A DNA stretch of 64,000 nucleotides, taken from the NCBI RefSeq assembly GCF_001941945.1, contig NZ_CP015583.1, forward strand, positions 3,676,001 to 3,740,000. Direction: 5' to 3'. This stretch comes from Roseomonas gilardii (GTDB lineage: Bacteria > Pseudomonadota > Alphaproteobacteria > Acetobacterales > Acetobacteraceae). The notes under the pieces were generated by a model. That model had not been told where the DNA came from. It saw only the letters and a list, made by a program, of their open reading frames with translations, and did no database searches. The translations under genes and the position numbers were made by a program. Each line of letters starts with the position of its first letter. The stretch's first letter is position 1. This document shows, piece after piece, positions 17,052 to 25,182 of this stretch.

Positions 17052-18239
17052 CTACCGGCTGGCCGAGGCGGCGAGCGCGGTGCCCGGCGCCTTCTCCGGG
17101 CCAAGCAGATCCTGGACGAAGCTGGGCAGGCCGCGCGGCTTGCCGGTATCGACGGCGATGACCGCGCTCATCCCCGCGCGGAGCTGCGGCTTGCCGGCGA
17201 CGTCCTCGATGCGCACACGCATGGGGATGCGCTGCACCACCTTCACCCAGTTGCCGCTGCTGTTCTGCGCCGGCAGGAGGCTGAAGCTGCCGGAGGAGGC
17301 GGGGTTGATGCTGTCCACCGTGCCGTGCCACTCGACGCCGGGATAGGTGTCGATCGTCACCGTCACCACCTGGCCGGGCACCACGTTGGTCAGCTCCGTC
17401 TCCTTCGGGTCGGCATCGACCCAGAGATGGTCGGCGGCCACGATGCTGAAGGCGGGCGTGGCAGCGGCGAGGTACTGGCCGGGCTGGAGGGAGGGGACGT
17501 TGGTCACCGTGCCGTCCATGGGCGCACGCACGGTGGTGTGGGCGAGCTGCCGCGCCGCTTCCTCCCGTTCCGCCACGGCCTCCAGGTAGCGGGGATGCCG
17601 CTCCAGCGCGATATCGGGGTCGCCGGCGAGGTTGGCGACGATGCCGCCGAGCTGCTGGTTCAGGGATGCGACCTTCTGCCGCGCGAATTGCAGGTTGCGG
17701 CGCGCCTGGTCGAACGCGGCCTCCGAGGCGAAGCTCCGCGCCACGAGCTGGCGCTGGCGATCCTGTTCCCGGCTGTAGAAATCCACATCGACCTGGGCCT
17801 GGGCGATCTGCGCCTGCATGTCGCGATAGCTGGCCTTCAAGGCGGCGATATCGTTGGTGACGATGCCGAGCTGCGCCTCCGCCCGGGCGAGCGCGTAGCG
17901 GAAGGGAGCGTCATCCAGGGTGAAGAGCAGGTCGCCGGCCTTCACCGGCTGGTTCTGCCGCACGGCGATCCGCTTCACGATGCCGGAGACGTCGGTGGAG
18001 ACACCCAGCATGTCCGCCCGGACATAGGCATTCTCGGTGGACATCACCCGCCCGCCGGTGACGTAGAGATAGCCGCCCGCGACCAGCGCGACCGGCAGCA
18101 GCAGGAAGAGGAAAGGCCGCAGCCAGCGGCGCCGCGGGCGCTCGGCCGCCTGCGTGGGGTGGGCCGAGGGCTGTGGCGCGGCCGGCGTGGCGGGGGCGGG
18201 CCGGTCGCCGTCCCGGTTTCTGGCTGTGGTCAGGCTCAT
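17052..18239 (-). CDS. HlyD/EmrA-family membrane fusion protein
   Basis: A 395-residue periplasmic adaptor. One membrane helix lies near residues 38-58 (FLFLLLPVALVAGGYLYV). A coiled-coil hairpin flanked by lipoyl halves follows (NQPVKAGDLLFTLDDAPF near 115 and APMDGTVTNVPSLQPGQYL near 250). It links the EmrB-like pump to an outer-membrane channel. It follows the marR gene by 21 bp, so marR-emrA-emrB form one operon. Confidence 0.93.
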   Translation of the reverse strand: MSLTTARNRDGDRPAPATPAAPQPSAHPTQAAERPRRRWLRPFLFLLLPVALVAGGYLYVTGGRVMSTENAYVRADMLGVSTDVSGIVKRIAVRQNQPVKAGDLLFTLDDAPFRYALARAEAQLGIVTNDIAALKASYRDMQAQIAQAQVDVDFYSREQDRQRQLVARSFASEAAFDQARRNLQFARQKVASLNQQLGGIVANLAGDPDIALERHPRYLEAVAEREEAARQLAHTTVRAPMDGTVTNVPSLQPGQYLAAATPAFSIVAADHLWVDADPKETELTNVVPGQVVTVTIDTYPGVEWHGTVDSINPASSGSFSLLPAQNSSGNWVKVVQRIPMRVRIEDVAGKPQLRAGMSAVIAVDTGKPRGLPSFVQDLLGPEKAPGTALAASASR

Positions 18240-18260
18240 GGAGTTTCCTCGGTCGCCGCC

Positions 18261-18767
18261 TTAGGCCCGGCGGCGCAGCGGCGTGTTCTCGGGGTCGCGG
18301 TCTTCGGACGGGACCGCTTCGGGCGGCCGCTCGCAGGCCGCGATCAGATTCTTCCGCATCAGGGAGAGCGAGCGCAGCAATACGGCGCGCTCCTCGTCGC
18401 CCAGCCCGGCCAGCGCCTCCTGCCGGGTGCGGTCGCCGATCTCGTGCATGCGCGCGACGATGGGATGGGCGGCGGGCGTCAGGAAGAGCTGCCAAGCGCG
18501 GCGGTCGGTGGGGTGGCGGCGGCGTTCGATCAGGCCCTGCGCCTGCAGGCGATCCAGCAGGCGGGCCAGGGTGATCGGCTCCACCTCCAGTTGGTCCGCC
18601 AACTGGTTCTGCTGGAGGCCTTCCCCCCGGCTCAGCCAGGCCAGGGCCTGCCATTGCGCGCGGGTCAGTTCCAGGCCGCTGGCACGCGCATTCTGCTCGA
18701 AACGCCGCCGCAGGAAGCGGGCGACGTCGTTCAGCACGAAGCCGAGTGTGGGTTGGGGATCAGGCAT
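18261..18767 (-). CDS. MarR-family repressor of the efflux operon
   Basis: A 168-residue winged-helix regulator. The DNA-binding part reads LTRAQWQALAWLSRGEGLQQ then QLADQLEVEPITLARLLDRLQAQGLIERR, and the wing has DRRAWQLFLT. It is first in an operon with the membrane-fusion and DHA2 genes, the classical emrRAB layout, so it most likely represses its own operon until a drug-like ligand binds. The start MPDPQPTLGF (18767) is chosen over an upstream in-frame ATG because the promoter lies in between. Confidence 0.9.
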   Translation of the reverse strand: MPDPQPTLGFVLNDVARFLRRRFEQNARASGLELTRAQWQALAWLSRGEGLQQNQLADQLEVEPITLARLLDRLQAQGLIERRRHPTDRRAWQLFLTPAAHPIVARMHEIGDRTRQEALAGLGDEERAVLLRSLSLMRKNLIAACERPPEAVPSEDRDPENTPLRRRA

Positions 18768-18794
18768 CTGGGCGATATTTAGTATGCTTTGCTT

Positions 18795-18800
18795 ATTATA
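18795..18800 (-). promoter_or_regulatory. -10 element of the marR-emrAB promoter
   Basis: On the minus strand a perfect TATAAT occupies 18800-18795, about 28 bases before the marR start, in an AT-rich island (18775-18825) that stands out from the surrounding GC-rich sequence. No good -35 hexamer is seen. Repressor binding here would suit a MarR protein, though I find no clean dyad. Confidence 0.5.
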
Positions 18801-19024
18801 AGGGAATGAAACTAAATTCAGGGCAGCCATGCCGAAAAGGCGTGAGCCTCGGGGCGAGGACATCTGGGCCCAGAGTCGTGACGACCGGGCCGGGCGCGTG
18901 AACAGAGATTCCGAAGGACGACACTCGCGGCGTCCATGGGGCTTCCGTGCCGGGAATGAGGGAAATCCCCCATTCCCGTTCGCCGGAGGACACCTATTTT
19001 CCGTGCCGGTCGAGGAGAAACGAA

Positions 19025-19891
19025 ATGAGCATCCTATCCCTCAGCAAGAAGCCGCAGCCTGACGAAGCCGAGTTCAACGCCTTCTTCCCCTCTCCCTTCT
19101 CGCTGAAGCAGTTCACCAGCCCGAAGAGCGATCTGGAGGGTGCCGACTATCCGCGACCCTATCGCGGCACGCGCCGTATCCTGGTGATCGGCACCGACGA
19201 GCGGTATCTGAAAACCGAGAACGGCACGCTGTTCTCGACCGGCAACCATCCGGTCGAGACGCTCGTGCCGATGTACCACCTGCACAAGGCCGGTTTCGAG
19301 TTCGATATCGCAACCGTGTCCGGCAACCCGGTGAAGTTCGAATTCTGGGCCATGCCCAAGGAGGACGAGGCGATCACCGGCCTGCACGGCGCCTATCTCG
19401 AACAGTTCCAGAAACCATTGAAGCTCTCCGATGTGGTCGCCGGCCTCGGTCCCGAGAGTGACTATGCCGCCGTGTTCATTCCCGGCGGGCATGGTCCCCT
19501 GGCCGGCCTGCCGTTCAGCGAGGATGTCGCCGCGGTGATCCGCTGGGCCTTCGGCGCCGACCGACACATCATCTCGATCTGTCATGGTCCCGCGGCCTTC
19601 CTCGCCTGCGCGAAAGACGATGCCGGGGACTTCCCCTTCGCGGGCTACTCGATCACGGCCTTCCCCGACGCGGCCGACCGCATGACCCCGGACATCGGCT
19701 ACATGCCCGGGCAACTCACCTGGCATTTCGGCGAGAGGCTGAAGGCGCGCGGCGTCACCATCCTCAACACCGAGCCGGACAACTCGACGCACAAGGACCG
19801 TAAGGTGCTGACCGGCGCCAGTCCGTTTGCCGCCAACGCACTCGGCAGGCTCGCGGCCGAGACGCTGCTCGCCGAGGTCGCCGGGGGCTGA
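19025..19891 (+). CDS. hchA: HchA/Hsp31-type glyoxalase III / protein deglycase
   Basis: A 288-residue DJ-1/PfpI-superfamily protein matching Hsp31 in length and order: FNAFFPSPFSLKQFTSPKSD near the N-terminus, IPGGHGPLAGLP near 155, and the nucleophile elbow ISICHGPAAF near 185 with the catalytic cysteine. Family members convert methylglyoxal to lactate without glutathione and repair glycated proteins. The start follows GAGGAGAAACGA. A luxR-type gene starts one base after its stop, suggesting co-expression. Identity as HchA is well supported. Confidence 0.92.
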   Translation: MSILSLSKKPQPDEAEFNAFFPSPFSLKQFTSPKSDLEGADYPRPYRGTRRILVIGTDERYLKTENGTLFSTGNHPVETLVPMYHLHKAGFEFDIATVSGNPVKFEFWAMPKEDEAITGLHGAYLEQFQKPLKLSDVVAGLGPESDYAAVFIPGGHGPLAGLPFSEDVAAVIRWAFGADRHIISICHGPAAFLACAKDDAGDFPFAGYSITAFPDAADRMTPDIGYMPGQLTWHFGERLKARGVTILNTEPDNSTHKDRKVLTGASPFAANALGRLAAETLLAEVAGG

Positions 19892-19892
19892 C

Positions 19893-20603
19893 ATGGACCG
19901 GCCGGGGCTGGCCACGACGGTCGTCGCGATCGAGCGGAGCGCGGAGATGGACGCGCTCCGCGGGGCCGTCCGCGCCTTCGCCGGCCCGCTGGGATATGAT
20001 CGCTTCGTCCTCTACGCCGCGCCGCCCGCCGGCGAAGGCATCGTCGAGCAGCTGTTCTGGCTGGAGGGCGACTGGTTCGGCGAAGGGAGCGAGGTCGAGC
20101 CCAAGACCTATCTGGCGCGTTGTCCGGTCAACCGGCACGTGCTGGAAACCGATCATCCCTTCTTCTGGACGAAGAAGGGTGAGCCGGGCCATGAAGCCTA
20201 TAAGGTCGTCCGTCGCCCAAGCGGACCGGGCATCCATGGGCTGCAGGTGCCGGTGTTCGGCCATACAGGGCTGATTGGCGCGATGAGCTTCGGCGGCACT
20301 TCGATCAGCAGTGCGGTCGAGACCCGGCTGGCCCTGACGCTGATCGCAGGAGCTGCCTTTTACACGGCTCAGCGCCTCGCCGGCCAGGACGGGCGCGTCT
20401 CCATGCCGCGCCTGTCCGAACGCGAGATGGAGGTGATCCGCTGGGTCGCTTCCGGCCGTCGGCAAGCCGATATCGCGCTGCTTCTGGGTCTGTCCGAGCG
20501 CACCGTCGAGAATCATCTGCGTCGCATCCGCCAGCGCCTTGGCGCGGCCAGCACAGCGCAAGCCGTGCATCTCATGCTCCGCGCCGGAGACCTGGAGGTG
20601 TGA
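19893..20603 (+). CDS. LuxR-family regulator with N-terminal autoinducer-binding-like domain
   Basis: A 236-residue protein. The N-terminal 160 residues resemble the autoinducer-binding fold of quorum-sensing LuxR proteins (YDRFVLYAAPP near 30; FWLEGDWFGEG near 60). The C-terminal HTH reads LSEREMEVIRWVASGRRQAD then IALLLGLSERTVENHLRRI. No LuxI-type synthase is in the window, so it is a LuxR solo whose ligand could be a foreign signal or a metabolite. It starts one base after hchA, an unusual pairing. It is followed by two terminator hairpins. Confidence 0.85.
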   Translation: MDRPGLATTVVAIERSAEMDALRGAVRAFAGPLGYDRFVLYAAPPAGEGIVEQLFWLEGDWFGEGSEVEPKTYLARCPVNRHVLETDHPFFWTKKGEPGHEAYKVVRRPSGPGIHGLQVPVFGHTGLIGAMSFGGTSISSAVETRLALTLIAGAAFYTAQRLAGQDGRVSMPRLSEREMEVIRWVASGRRQADIALLLGLSERTVENHLRRIRQRLGAASTAQAVHLMLRAGDLEV

Positions 20604-20702
20604 TGCGCCGCCGGTGACATCTCCCGGCCCCACTTGCCCGGCTTCTATCCCGCTCCGGGAAGGACCACGCAGACCGATTCGGGCCTTTTCCGCGGGAGGT
20701 CA

Positions 20703-20720
20703 GGGAGGCCACCGCCTCCC
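20703..20720. terminator. Terminator hairpin 1 between luxR and tctA
   Basis: GGGAGGC (20703-20709) pairs with GCCTCCC (20714-20720) around a CACC loop, in a 152-bp convergent gap. Confidence 0.6.
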
Positions 20721-20727
20721 CGAACGA

Positions 20728-20749
20728 CGGGCCGGAAGCCTCCGGCCCG
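20728..20749. terminator. Terminator hairpin 2 between luxR and tctA
   Basis: CGGGCCGG (20728-20735) pairs with CCGGCCCG (20742-20749) around AAGCCT, seven bases before the end of tctA. Together with hairpin 1 it separates the convergent transcripts. Confidence 0.65.
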
Positions 20750-20755
20750 CCCCCG

Positions 20756-22291
20756 TCAGGCGTCCACCCCGTCGCTGCTGCTGTTGCCGCCCATCAGCCC
20801 CCGGCGCCGGGCCCAGGCGCCGTAGAGGCGCGGGCCGAGCAGGGCGAAAGCGGCGATGACCAGCAGCGCCAGCGAGATCGGGCGGGTGAGGAAGACGGTC
20901 CAGTCGCCCTGGCTGATGGTCAGCGCCTGGCGCATCGCCTGTTCCGCCATGGGCCCCAGGATCATGCCGATGACCACGGGCGCGGTGGGGAAGTCGAAGC
21001 GGCGCATGAACATGCCGATCGTGCCGATCACGTAGAGCAGGATCAGGTCGGTCACGCTGTTGCTGATGCCGTAGGTACCGATGGTGGCGAAGACCAGGAT
21101 GCCGGCATAGAGCTGCGGCGTCGGGATGGTGAGGATGCGCGCCCAGAGCCCGACCAGCGGCAGGTTCAGCACCACCAGCATGACGTTCGCGATGTAGAGC
21201 GAGGCGATCAGCGTCCAGACCAGTTCGGGCTGCGAGGTGAAGAGCAGCGGCCCGGGCTGGATGCCGTAGGACTGGAAGGCGTTGAGCATGATGGCGGCCG
21301 TGGCCGAGGTCGGCAGGCCGAGGGTGAGCATGGGCACCAGGATGCCGGCGGCCGCGGCGTTGTTGGCGGCCTCCGGCCCGGCCACGCCCTCGATCGCGCC
21401 GGTGGTGCCGAACTCCTTCTCGTATTCCGGCTTCACCATCCGGCGCTCGGCGTAATAGCTCAGCATGGTCGGCATCTCGGTGCCGCCCGCCGGCATGACG
21501 CCGAAGGGAAAGCCCAGCGCCGATCCGCGGATCCAGGGCCAGAAGGAGCGCCGCCAGTCGGTGCGGCTCATCCACAGGCGGCCGACGGGGCGGACGATCT
21601 GGTTCCCCTCCACATGCCGCCAGGCGAGGTAGAGCGTCTCCCCCACCGCGAAGAGGGCTACGGCGACGAGCACCACGTCGATACCGTCCAGCAGGTCGAT
21701 CATGCCGAAGGTCATGCGCGGCTGGCCGGTCTGCAGGTCCACGCCGACGAGGCCCAGCATCAGCCCGAAGGCGAGCGAGGTGAGGCCGCGCAGCGCCGAG
21801 CCGCCGAGGACGGCGGAGACGGTGACGAAGCAGAGCACCATCAGGCAGAAATACTCGGCCGGGCCGAGCTTCAGCGCCAGTTCCACCAGGATCGGGCCGA
21901 GGAAGGAGATGCCCAGCGTGCCCACCGTGCCGGCGATGAAGGAGCCGACCGCCGCCGTCACCAGCGCCGGGCCGGCGCGGCCGTTGCGGGCCATCTTGGC
22001 GCCTTCCAGCGCGGTGATGATGGAGCCGCTCTCGCCCGGCGTGTTCAGCAGGATGGAGGTGGTGGAGCCGCCATACATCGCGCCGTAGAAGACGCCGCAG
22101 AACAGGATGAAGGCGCCGGTGGCCGAGACCTTGAAGGTGATCGGCAGCAGCAGCGCGATGGTGAGCGCCGGGCCGATGCCCGGCAGCACGCCGACCGCGG
22201 TGCCGAGGAAGCAGCCGAGCAGCGCCCAGCCGAGATTGGCCGGCGACAGCGCGTTGCCGAAGCCGAGCGAGAGGCCCGAGAGCGTGTCCAT
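20756..22291 (-). CDS. tctA: Tripartite tricarboxylate transporter, large permease TctA
   Basis: A 511-residue membrane protein with about 12 helices, matching TctA in length. Family marks include [20 protein letters not shown] near the start, [14 protein letters not shown], and [25 protein letters not shown] (around residues 85-110). It forms the channel of a sodium- or proton-driven, binding-protein-dependent importer of carboxylates. It is last in the tctC-tctB-tctA operon, starting four bases after tctB. Confidence 0.95.
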   Translation of the reverse strand: MDTLSGLSLGFGNALSPANLGWALLGCFLGTAVGVLPGIGPALTIALLLPITFKVSATGAFILFCGVFYGAMYGGSTTSILLNTPGESGSIITALEGAKMARNGRAGPALVTAAVGSFIAGTVGTLGISFLGPILVELALKLGPAEYFCLMVLCFVTVSAVLGGSALRGLTSLAFGLMLGLVGVDLQTGQPRMTFGMIDLLDGIDVVLVAVALFAVGETLYLAWRHVEGNQIVRPVGRLWMSRTDWRRSFWPWIRGSALGFPFGVMPAGGTEMPTMLSYYAERRMVKPEYEKEFGTTGAIEGVAGPEAANNAAAAGILVPMLTLGLPTSATAAIMLNAFQSYGIQPGPLLFTSQPELVWTLIASLYIANVMLVVLNLPLVGLWARILTIPTPQLYAGILVFATIGTYGISNSVTDLILLYVIGTIGMFMRRFDFPTAPVVIGMILGPMAEQAMRQALTISQGDWTVFLTRPISLALLVIAAFALLGPRLYGAWARRRGLMGGNSSSDGVDA

Positions 22292-22295
22292 GGCG

Positions 22296-22775
22296 TCAGA
22301 GGATCCCTTCCAGCACGCCCGCGCCGATGTTCACGCCGAGGAGGTGGCTGAAGGCGAGGTAGGCGAGCAGCGTGACCACGGCGCCGATCAGCAGGTCGCG
22401 CAACGGGTGGCGCGAGCCGAAGGCGGCGCAGACCAGGACGTAGAGGATGGTGGAGGCGATGACGAAGCCGAGCCATTCGATCAGCGCGACCTGCACCACC
22501 AGGGCGGCTGCCAGCAGGCCCAGCGATCGCCAGTTGACCGGCGGCGGGTCCTGCATGTCCTCCAGCCCGTGGCTCCAGCCGCCGCGCAGGGCGGAGGCGC
22601 AGAGGCCGATCCCCAGGGCGAGGAGCAGCACCGCCACCAGCCAGGGGACCAGCGTGGCGCTGACCTCCGCATAGACGGGGGTGGGGGGGATGACGAGGGC
22701 CTGCCAGACCGTCAGCAGGCCCAGCCCCACCACCCCGAGCCCGACCAGGAGGTCGGACCGGGAGGCTTGGTTCAT
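22296..22775 (-). CDS. tctB: Tripartite tricarboxylate transporter, small permease TctB
   Basis: A 159-residue protein with four predicted helices, the usual TctB build. Its ATG overlaps the tctC stop in an ATGA junction, so translation is coupled. It pairs with TctA in the inner membrane. Confidence 0.93.
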   Translation of the reverse strand: MNQASRSDLLVGLGVVGLGLLTVWQALVIPPTPVYAEVSATLVPWLVAVLLLALGIGLCASALRGGWSHGLEDMQDPPPVNWRSLGLLAAALVVQVALIEWLGFVIASTILYVLVCAAFGSRHPLRDLLIGAVVTLLAYLAFSHLLGVNIGAGVLEGIL

Positions 22776-23755
22776 GCCGCGAGCCCGAGATCCTTGAGGA
22801 CGGATTCGGTGGTCTTCGTGTCCTCCGCCAGGAAGGTCTCGAAGGCCTTGCCGGCGAGGAAGTCGTCGTCCCAGCCCCGCGTCTCCAGCAGCTGCTTCCA
22901 GGCCGGCAGGCCGTGCAGGGCGGTGACGAAGCGGATCAGTGCCTCCTGTCCGTCGGGCTTCAGCCCCGGCGGGCCGAAGACGCCGCGCCAGTTGGTGGCC
23001 ACCACGTCGAGGCCGCTCTCCTTCAGCGTGGGCACGTCGGGAACGACGCGCTTCTCGCCGGAGGTGGCGAGCGCGCGCAGGCGGCCGGCCTTCACCTGCT
23101 CGGAGAACTCGGCCCAGCCGGAGATGCCGGCCTTGACCTGGCCGCCCAGGATCGCGGCCATGGCCGGGCCGCCGCCGGCGAAGGCGACGAAGTTGGCGTC
23201 CCTGGCCGAACGGCCCATGGTCTTGATGAGCTGGCCCAGCACGATGTGGTCGGTGCCGCCGGCGCTGCCGCCCGCCACCGGCACGGCGCGCGGGTCGGCC
23301 TTCAGCGCGGCGGCGAACTGGCCGACATCCTTGTAGGCGCTGTCGGCGGGCACCACGATGGCGGCGGCCTCGGCGGTCAGCCGGGCGATCGGGGCCACGT
23401 CCTTGAGGCTGTAGGGCGATTTGTTGCTGATCGCCGCGCCGACCATGATGCTGCCGCCGACCAGCAGGCTGTCCGGCTTGTTGCGGCGCTGGGAAATGAA
23501 GCGGGGCAGGCCGACCATGCCACCGGCGCCGCCGACATTCTCGAACTGGAAGGTTTCCACCAGCCCGCCCTCGCGTGCCACCTGCTCGATGGCGCGGCCG
23601 AGGCCGTCCCAGCCGCCGCCGGGATTGGCGGGGACGAACATGTGCAGGCTGCGGAAGAGCGGCGCCGCCAGGGCGTGGCGGGGCAGGCCGGCGAGCAGTG
23701 CGGCCCCCGCGGCGGGTGCCAGCAGGGAGGAAAGCAGGAGGCTGCGACGGAGCAC
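22772..23755 (-). CDS. tctC: Tripartite tricarboxylate transporter substrate-binding protein TctC (Bug family)
   Basis: A 327-residue periplasmic binding protein. The signal peptide (LRRSLLLSSLLAPAAGAALL...ALAA) is followed by the Bug-family core: MFVPANPGGGWDGLGRAIEQ near 45 and FENVGGAGGMVGLPRF near 80. No ATG precedes the signal peptide, so I take the GTG at 23755 (VLRRSLL), with AGGGA nine bases upstream. The much longer open frame reaching 25825 is an artefact running antisense through the next genes. Ligand is probably a di- or tricarboxylate; the Bug fold does not reveal which. Confidence 0.92.
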   Translation of the reverse strand: MLRRSLLLSSLLAPAAGAALLAGLPRHALAAPLFRSLHMFVPANPGGGWDGLGRAIEQVAREGGLVETFQFENVGGAGGMVGLPRFISQRRNKPDSLLVGGSIMVGAAISNKSPYSLKDVAPIARLTAEAAAIVVPADSAYKDVGQFAAALKADPRAVPVAGGSAGGTDHIVLGQLIKTMGRSARDANFVAFAGGGPAMAAILGGQVKAGISGWAEFSEQVKAGRLRALATSGEKRVVPDVPTLKESGLDVVATNWRGVFGPPGLKPDGQEALIRFVTALHGLPAWKQLLETRGWDDDFLAGKAFETFLAEDTKTTESVLKDLGLAA

Positions 23756-23773
23756 GATGACGTTCCCTATTGT

Positions 23774-23791
23774 TGTCGGGTTATGACGACA
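23774..23791. promoter_or_regulatory. Dyad in the tctC / repeat-protein divergent region
   Basis: TGTCG (23774-23778) and CGACA (23787-23791) flank an 8-base AT-rich centre, 19 bases upstream of the tctC start and about 110 bp upstream of the gene at 23902. It is a short dyad of the kind bound by GntR-type or response regulators; neither lies adjacent, so the regulator is unknown. Confidence 0.3.
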
Positions 23792-23901
23792 GCTTAACAA
23801 GCGGCCCGGAAAGGGCAATTCACGGCTCGGGTCGGTGCCGCGTGGCTTGCGCCCGGAGGGGTGGTTGTGAATCTTGGGTCTCTGGATTCGGGGGATTGTG
23901 G

Positions 23902-25182
23902 ATGCGGGCATGCGTACCGGGGGCGGCGGGCCTTCTGGCCCTCTCCCTGCTGGCCGGCATCGCAGCCTTCCTGCCCGCCGTTCCGGGGGCATGGGCCGCG
24001 ACGCCACCGCGCCAGCCGCAGGCCCCGGCCCGCACGGCGGAGCGCGAGGCGGTGGTGCAGAACGCCACCGACATGCCGCTGCGGGAACTGTACCTGCGGC
24101 CGGAGGGCGCCGCGGAACGGGGGGCGGACCGGCTGGGCAACGAGATGCTCGGCCCGGATGCCAGCACGCGGCTGCGGCTGGGCCGGGGGCGGGAATGCGT
24201 CTTCGACGTGACGGCGGTCTTCGCCGACGATTCGGAGGAGAAGCGGGCGCGGCAGGATCTGTGCCGCAATCCGCGTCTGGTCTTCGGCGACCCGGCGGTG
24301 CCGAAGCGGTCGCTACTGATCGAAAATCGGTCCGGTCAGGCGCTGCGTGAACTCTACGCCCTGCCCGCTGGCCGGCTGCGCGACCAGAACGGCACCCCGA
24401 ACAACACCCCGAACAACACCCCGAACTGGGGGGTGGACCGGCTGGGCGAGGAGCCCGTGGGGGACGGGGAGACCTTCCGCCTGACGCTGCGCGTGCCCGA
24501 CTGCCGCGTGGACCTGCGGGCCGTTTACGAAGATGACGAGGCGGAGGAGAAGCGCGGGGTGGATGCCTGCGCGGTGCGGAACCTGGTCTTCGATGGCAGC
24601 GGCGTGCCGCACCCGCCGGACATCCCGCTGAGCTTCCTGAACCGGCATGACGCGCCGATCGCGGAGCTCTACGTCTCCGGCACCGACAAGGACGAATGGG
24701 GGCCGGACCGGCTGGAAACGCCGCTGGAGCGCGGCAGCCGGCGGCGCCTCGACATCCCGGTGGACTGCACCGCCGACATGCGCATCGTCTTCCCCAACGG
24801 CGCGGCGGAGGAGCGGCGGGAGGTGGATCTCTGCGCCGAGACGCTGATCGTCCTCCGCCCCGGCTGGACCGTGGCCGCGCGGCTGGATGCCGGGCTGGCG
24901 GAACCGCCGCCGCCACGCCCGGGCAGCCTGCGCCTGCGCAACGCCGCGCGGGTGCCGGTGGTGCAGCTCTACGTGGATGCGGGCCGGAAGGAAGGCGGGG
25001 GACCGGAGCGGGGGCCGGACCGGCTGGGCCGCAACGTGCTGGGGGTGGGCGAGACGCTGGATCTGGCGCCCCCGGAACCCGGCGCCTGCGGCGCGCGCCT
25101 GCTCGCCGTGCTGCGGGACGGGACCGAGATCCACCACGATTCCGTCGATCTGTGCTCCGGCCAGGAACTCGCCCTGCGATGA
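23902..25182 (+). CDS. Exported protein with four cysteine-paired repeats, unknown function
   Basis: A 426-residue protein with a signal peptide (residues 1-32, ending ...GAWAA). Four repeats of about 80-90 residues follow (about 50-130, 137-231, 241-320, 341-426). Each has an ELY/QLY strand, a GPDRLG-like turn and two cysteines exactly 22 residues apart (C99/C121, C201/C223, C289/C311, C396/C418), ending DLC or DAC. Each pair probably forms a disulfide within its repeat. Single-repeat proteins of this type occur in other alphaproteobacteria as hypothetical exported proteins; I know of no function. It overlaps the next gene by 4 bp (ATGA), so the two are coupled. Confidence 0.75.
   Translation: MRACVPGAAGLLALSLLAGIAAFLPAVPGAWAATPPRQPQAPARTAEREAVVQNATDMPLRELYLRPEGAAERGADRLGNEMLGPDASTRLRLGRGRECVFDVTAVFADDSEEKRARQDLCRNPRLVFGDPAVPKRSLLIENRSGQALRELYALPAGRLRDQNGTPNNTPNNTPNWGVDRLGEEPVGDGETFRLTLRVPDCRVDLRAVYEDDEAEEKRGVDACAVRNLVFDGSGVPHPPDIPLSFLNRHDAPIAELYVSGTDKDEWGPDRLETPLERGSRRRLDIPVDCTADMRIVFPNGAAEERREVDLCAETLIVLRPGWTVAARLDAGLAEPPPPRPGSLRLRNAARVPVVQLYVDAGRKEGGGPERGPDRLGRNVLGVGETLDLAPPEPGACGARLLAVLRDGTEIHHDSVDLCSGQELALR
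24394..24426 (+). repeat. In-frame 12-bp tandem repeat
   Basis: The unit ACCCCGAACAAC occurs twice in full plus nine bases of a third copy, encoding TPNN-TPNN-TPN inside the second repeat of the exported protein (residues 165-175). Copy-number change would add or remove four residues without a frameshift. Confidence 0.85.

Noticed and set aside
15482-17161. A 559-codon plus-strand frame opposite the EmrB gene
   Set aside because: Repetitive His/Asp/Glu/Gln-rich text typical of the complement of membrane-protein codons; no start signal.
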